64,000 bases of DNA from positions 124,001 to 188,000 of the forward strand of contig NZ_JHEP02000009.1 in assembly GCF_000657795.2 (NCBI RefSeq), in the 5' to 3' direction. The notes beneath the pieces were generated by a model that was not told the DNA's origin, made no database searches, and worked only from the letters and a program-made list of their open reading frames with translations. Origin of the DNA: Bordetella pseudohinzii (lineage in GTDB: Bacteria > Pseudomonadota > Gammaproteobacteria > Burkholderiales > Burkholderiaceae_B). The translations under genes and the position numbers were made by a program. Below, piece by piece: positions 62,452 to 64,000 of the stretch (its first letter is position 1; each line of letters starts with the position of its first letter).

Positions 62452-63251
62452 GCCGTTTCCCCCTTCTTGTTGCGCATGATGGCCTGGGCCAGGCCGCGAT
62501 CGCGCACGGAGCGGAACTCCTCGCTCATATGCGAGAGCTGGTGCGTGTCGAAATGCGCCGACAAGGCGGTGCGCAGGCCTTGCGCATCGGCGGTGCGATT
62601 GAGCGAGCGCTTGACCAGGTGCAGCCCGAAGGGCGGCGCCTGGGCGATGCGCTGCGCCAGGGCCAGGGTGGCGGCCTCCAGCTCGGCCACCGGCACCACG
62701 CGGTTGACCATGCCGATGCGCAAGGCCTCCTGCGCATCGAGTTTCTCGCCGGTAAACAGCATCTCCTTGGCGCGGCGCAAGCCCATGACCCAGGGATGGA
62801 TCAGCACTTCGGTCGCCGCGGCGGCCAGGGTGTGGCCCACCGGATCCGAGAAAAAAGCGTCCTCGGCGGCGACGATGAGGTCGCACATATTGGCGATCAT
62901 GAAACCGCCCGCCACGCAGGCGCCCTGCACCTGGGCCACGGTGGGCTTGGGGAAGTCCCAGATGCGCATGCAATAGTCGAAATAGCGGCGCGACTCATAG
63001 GCCCAGCGCTCCTCGACCGTGAAGTTCGCCCGCTTGGCCTGGGCCTCTTTCAGATCGTGCCCGGCGGAGAAATGCGCGCCGCGTCCGGCCAGGATCACCA
63101 CGCGCACGCTCTCGTCCTCGGCCGCGCCTTGCAGGGCAAGGTCCAGTTCATCGAGCATCTGCTGGCTCTGGGCATTGCGCGCCGCTTCGCGCGCCAGGCT
63201 GATGCGGCAGACCGCGCCCAGGCGCTCCACCGTCAAAGTGCTGTATTCCAT
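62448..63251 (-). CDS. Enoyl-CoA hydratase/isomerase family protein
   Basis: 267 residues of the crotonase fold. The oxyanion-hole segments are GRGAHFSAGHDLKEA and QVQGACVAGGFMIANMCDL. In place of the usual paired catalytic Glu it has DPVGHTLAAAATEVLIHPW, so hydratase activity is likely but the exact reaction is open. The start ATG 63251 has GAGGAG upstream. It is the first gene of the acyl-CoA operon and divergent from an IclR regulator across 92 nt. Confidence 0.9.
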   Translation of the reverse strand: MEYSTLTVERLGAVCRISLAREAARNAQSQQMLDELDLALQGAAEDESVRVVILAGRGAHFSAGHDLKEAQAKRANFTVEERWAYESRRYFDYCMRIWDFPKPTVAQVQGACVAGGFMIANMCDLIVAAEDAFFSDPVGHTLAAAATEVLIHPWVMGLRRAKEMLFTGEKLDAQEALRIGMVNRVVPVAELEAATLALAQRIAQAPPFGLHLVKRSLNRTADAQGLRTALSAHFDTHQLSHMSEEFRSVRDRGLAQAIMRNKKGETA

Positions 63252-63343
63252 GGTCTCCTCGTCCTTGTTTTGGTGTGCCACGGATTGAATTAAGACAGCA
63301 ACTTTCCTAAACTACAAAATATTCAATCATTATTTCCCATAAT
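63252..63343. promoter_or_regulatory. AT-rich divergent promoter with an 8-bp inverted repeat
   Basis: GATTGAAT (63283-63290) and its complement ATTCAATC (63321-63328) flank the centre of the 92-nt region between the hydratase and IclR genes. This is a candidate IclR operator pair, inferred from position and symmetry only. Confidence 0.4.
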
Positions 63344-64000
63344 ATGAACACTTCAGGCTCAACCGGCGGCACCCAAAGCATGCGCCGCGCCCTCGGCCTG
63401 CTGCGCCTGCTGGCCCGCCACCAGGAAGACGGCATCGACCTGCAAGGCGTCATGCGCGAGTCCGGGCTGGAGCGCTCCACCGCCCACCGCTTGCTCAGTT
63501 GCCTGCTGGAAGAACAATTCGCCGAGCGCGATTCCCAGAGCCGGCGCTATCGCCTTGGCGTGGACGCCATGCAGCTGGGCTTTGCCTCGCTGCGCCGCAC
63601 GCCGCTGCTGGACGCACTGCGGCCCTTCGCGCAGAAACTGGCCCGGATCTCGGGCGACACGGTTTTCCTGGTCATCCGGCAAGGCGATTACGCGCTCTGC
63701 CTGCTGCGCGAGGCCGGCAGCTTCCCGGTCAAGGACTTCAGCAGCGACCAGGGCGACCGCCACCTCCTGGGCGTGGGCGCCGGCGGGCTGGCCATCCTCG
63801 CCACCCTGCCCGACGAAGAGATCGCCGCCCTGTACGCCCGCCATCCCAAGCACTATGCCCAGGCCGGCCTGTCGGCGGCCGTCCTCATGAACGCCGTGCG
63901 CCGCACGCGCGAACAGGGCTATTCAGAGATCGTCGACCGCATCACGCCCGGCGTATCCGGCGTGGGCGTGGCCTTTCCGGTCTCGGCCCTGACCTCGGTG
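63344..64000 (+). CDS. IclR-family transcriptional regulator (3' end outside window)
   Basis: 219 residues are visible and the frame is still open at the window end. The N-terminal winged helix is SMRRALGLLRLLARHQEDGI then LQGVMRESGLERSTAHRLLS. The effector domain starts RRTPLLDALRPFAQKLA and contains the IclR pattern GVGAGGLAILATLPDEE and VDRITPGVSGVGVAFPV. About 30-40 residues are missing. It is divergent from the acyl-CoA operon, which it presumably represses until the acid or its CoA ester is present (inference). The ATG 63344 lies in an AT-rich stretch without a strong ribosome-binding site. Confidence 0.93.
   Translation, partial: MNTSGSTGGTQSMRRALGLLRLLARHQEDGIDLQGVMRESGLERSTAHRLLSCLLEEQFAERDSQSRRYRLGVDAMQLGFASLRRTPLLDALRPFAQKLARISGDTVFLVIRQGDYALCLLREAGSFPVKDFSSDQGDRHLLGVGAGGLAILATLPDEEIAALYARHPKHYAQAGLSAAVLMNAVRRTREQGYSEIVDRITPGVSGVGVAFPVSALTSV

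Overview
This is GC-rich bacterial chromosome, most likely a betaproteobacterium of the Alcaligenaceae (Bordetella/Achromobacter type). The hints are three Bug-family (TctC-like) receptors in 64 kb, a pertactin-like autotransporter with a proline-rich linker, a gentisate-pathway operon with a GSH-type isomerase, and many catabolic clusters each with its own regulator (LacI, LysR, IclR). I see no rRNA, tRNA, insertion sequence, prophage or CRISPR array. Species-level assignment is not possible from the sequence alone.

Region 1 (1-11.5 kb) is a hydroxy-acid/sugar catabolic region. A plus-strand operon carries two sugar-type ABC permeases (the first cut by the window edge), a divergent aldo/keto reductase-fold protein, an RraA-family protein and the ABC ATPase. 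It converges on a minus-strand operon of a Bug receptor, a D-tartrate dehydratase with its complete active site, and a ketopantoate-reductase-like enzyme. Divergent from that are a LeuC/LeuD-like hydro-lyase pair, a LacI regulator and a GST. The divergent promoter carries two LacI-type operators.

Region 2 (11.5-18.1 kb) starts with a zinc-free L36 ribosomal protein paralogue, too short for most gene callers, behind a Zur-box-like palindrome. It continues with a LysR regulator divergent from a 3-hydroxybenzoate/gentisate operon (dioxygenase, fumarylpyruvate hydrolase, maleylpyruvate isomerase, 3-hydroxybenzoate 6-hydroxylase, Bug receptor) and a DUF2809 membrane protein.

Region 3 (18.1-38.2 kb) is one long minus-strand gene train. 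In transcription order it holds an exported formylglycine-generating enzyme, MoxR ATPase, DUF58, DUF4381, BatA, a BatB-BatC fusion, BatD, a HAD lipoprotein, a sulfatase, a fused transporter/spermidine-synthase protein, a shrunken outer-membrane protein, a diguanylate cyclase, a DUF4239 membrane protein and a solitary outer-membrane barrel, followed by a large autotransporter. Most junctions overlap by 4-16 nt. The first fourteen genes look like one coordinated cell-envelope system around a sulfatase and its activating enzyme.

Region 4 (38.4-47.3 kb) has a SphA/MetA-like outer-membrane protein, an MHYT-GGDEF-EAL protein, a 2-hydroxyacid dehydrogenase and a beta-propeller protein. It then has an unusual locus: a winged-helix regulator, an array of 87-bp repeats holding 13 copies of a 13-bp palindrome, a KfrA-like coiled-coil DNA-binding protein, a perfect 13-bp inverted repeat, and a divergent tyrosine recombinase. 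I consider this and the sulfatase-Bat operon the best candidates for undescribed systems.

Region 5 (47.3-64 kb) has small housekeeping genes (parvulin, GNAT, VOC, DUF1805, SlyX, deaminated glutathione amidase). A branched-chain-amino-acid-type ABC operon follows with an aldehyde dehydrogenase and an SDR inside it. Last is a minus-strand acyl-CoA operon (enoyl-CoA hydratase, ADP-forming-type CoA ligase, Bug receptor, two acyl-CoA dehydrogenases) with a divergent IclR regulator cut by the window end.
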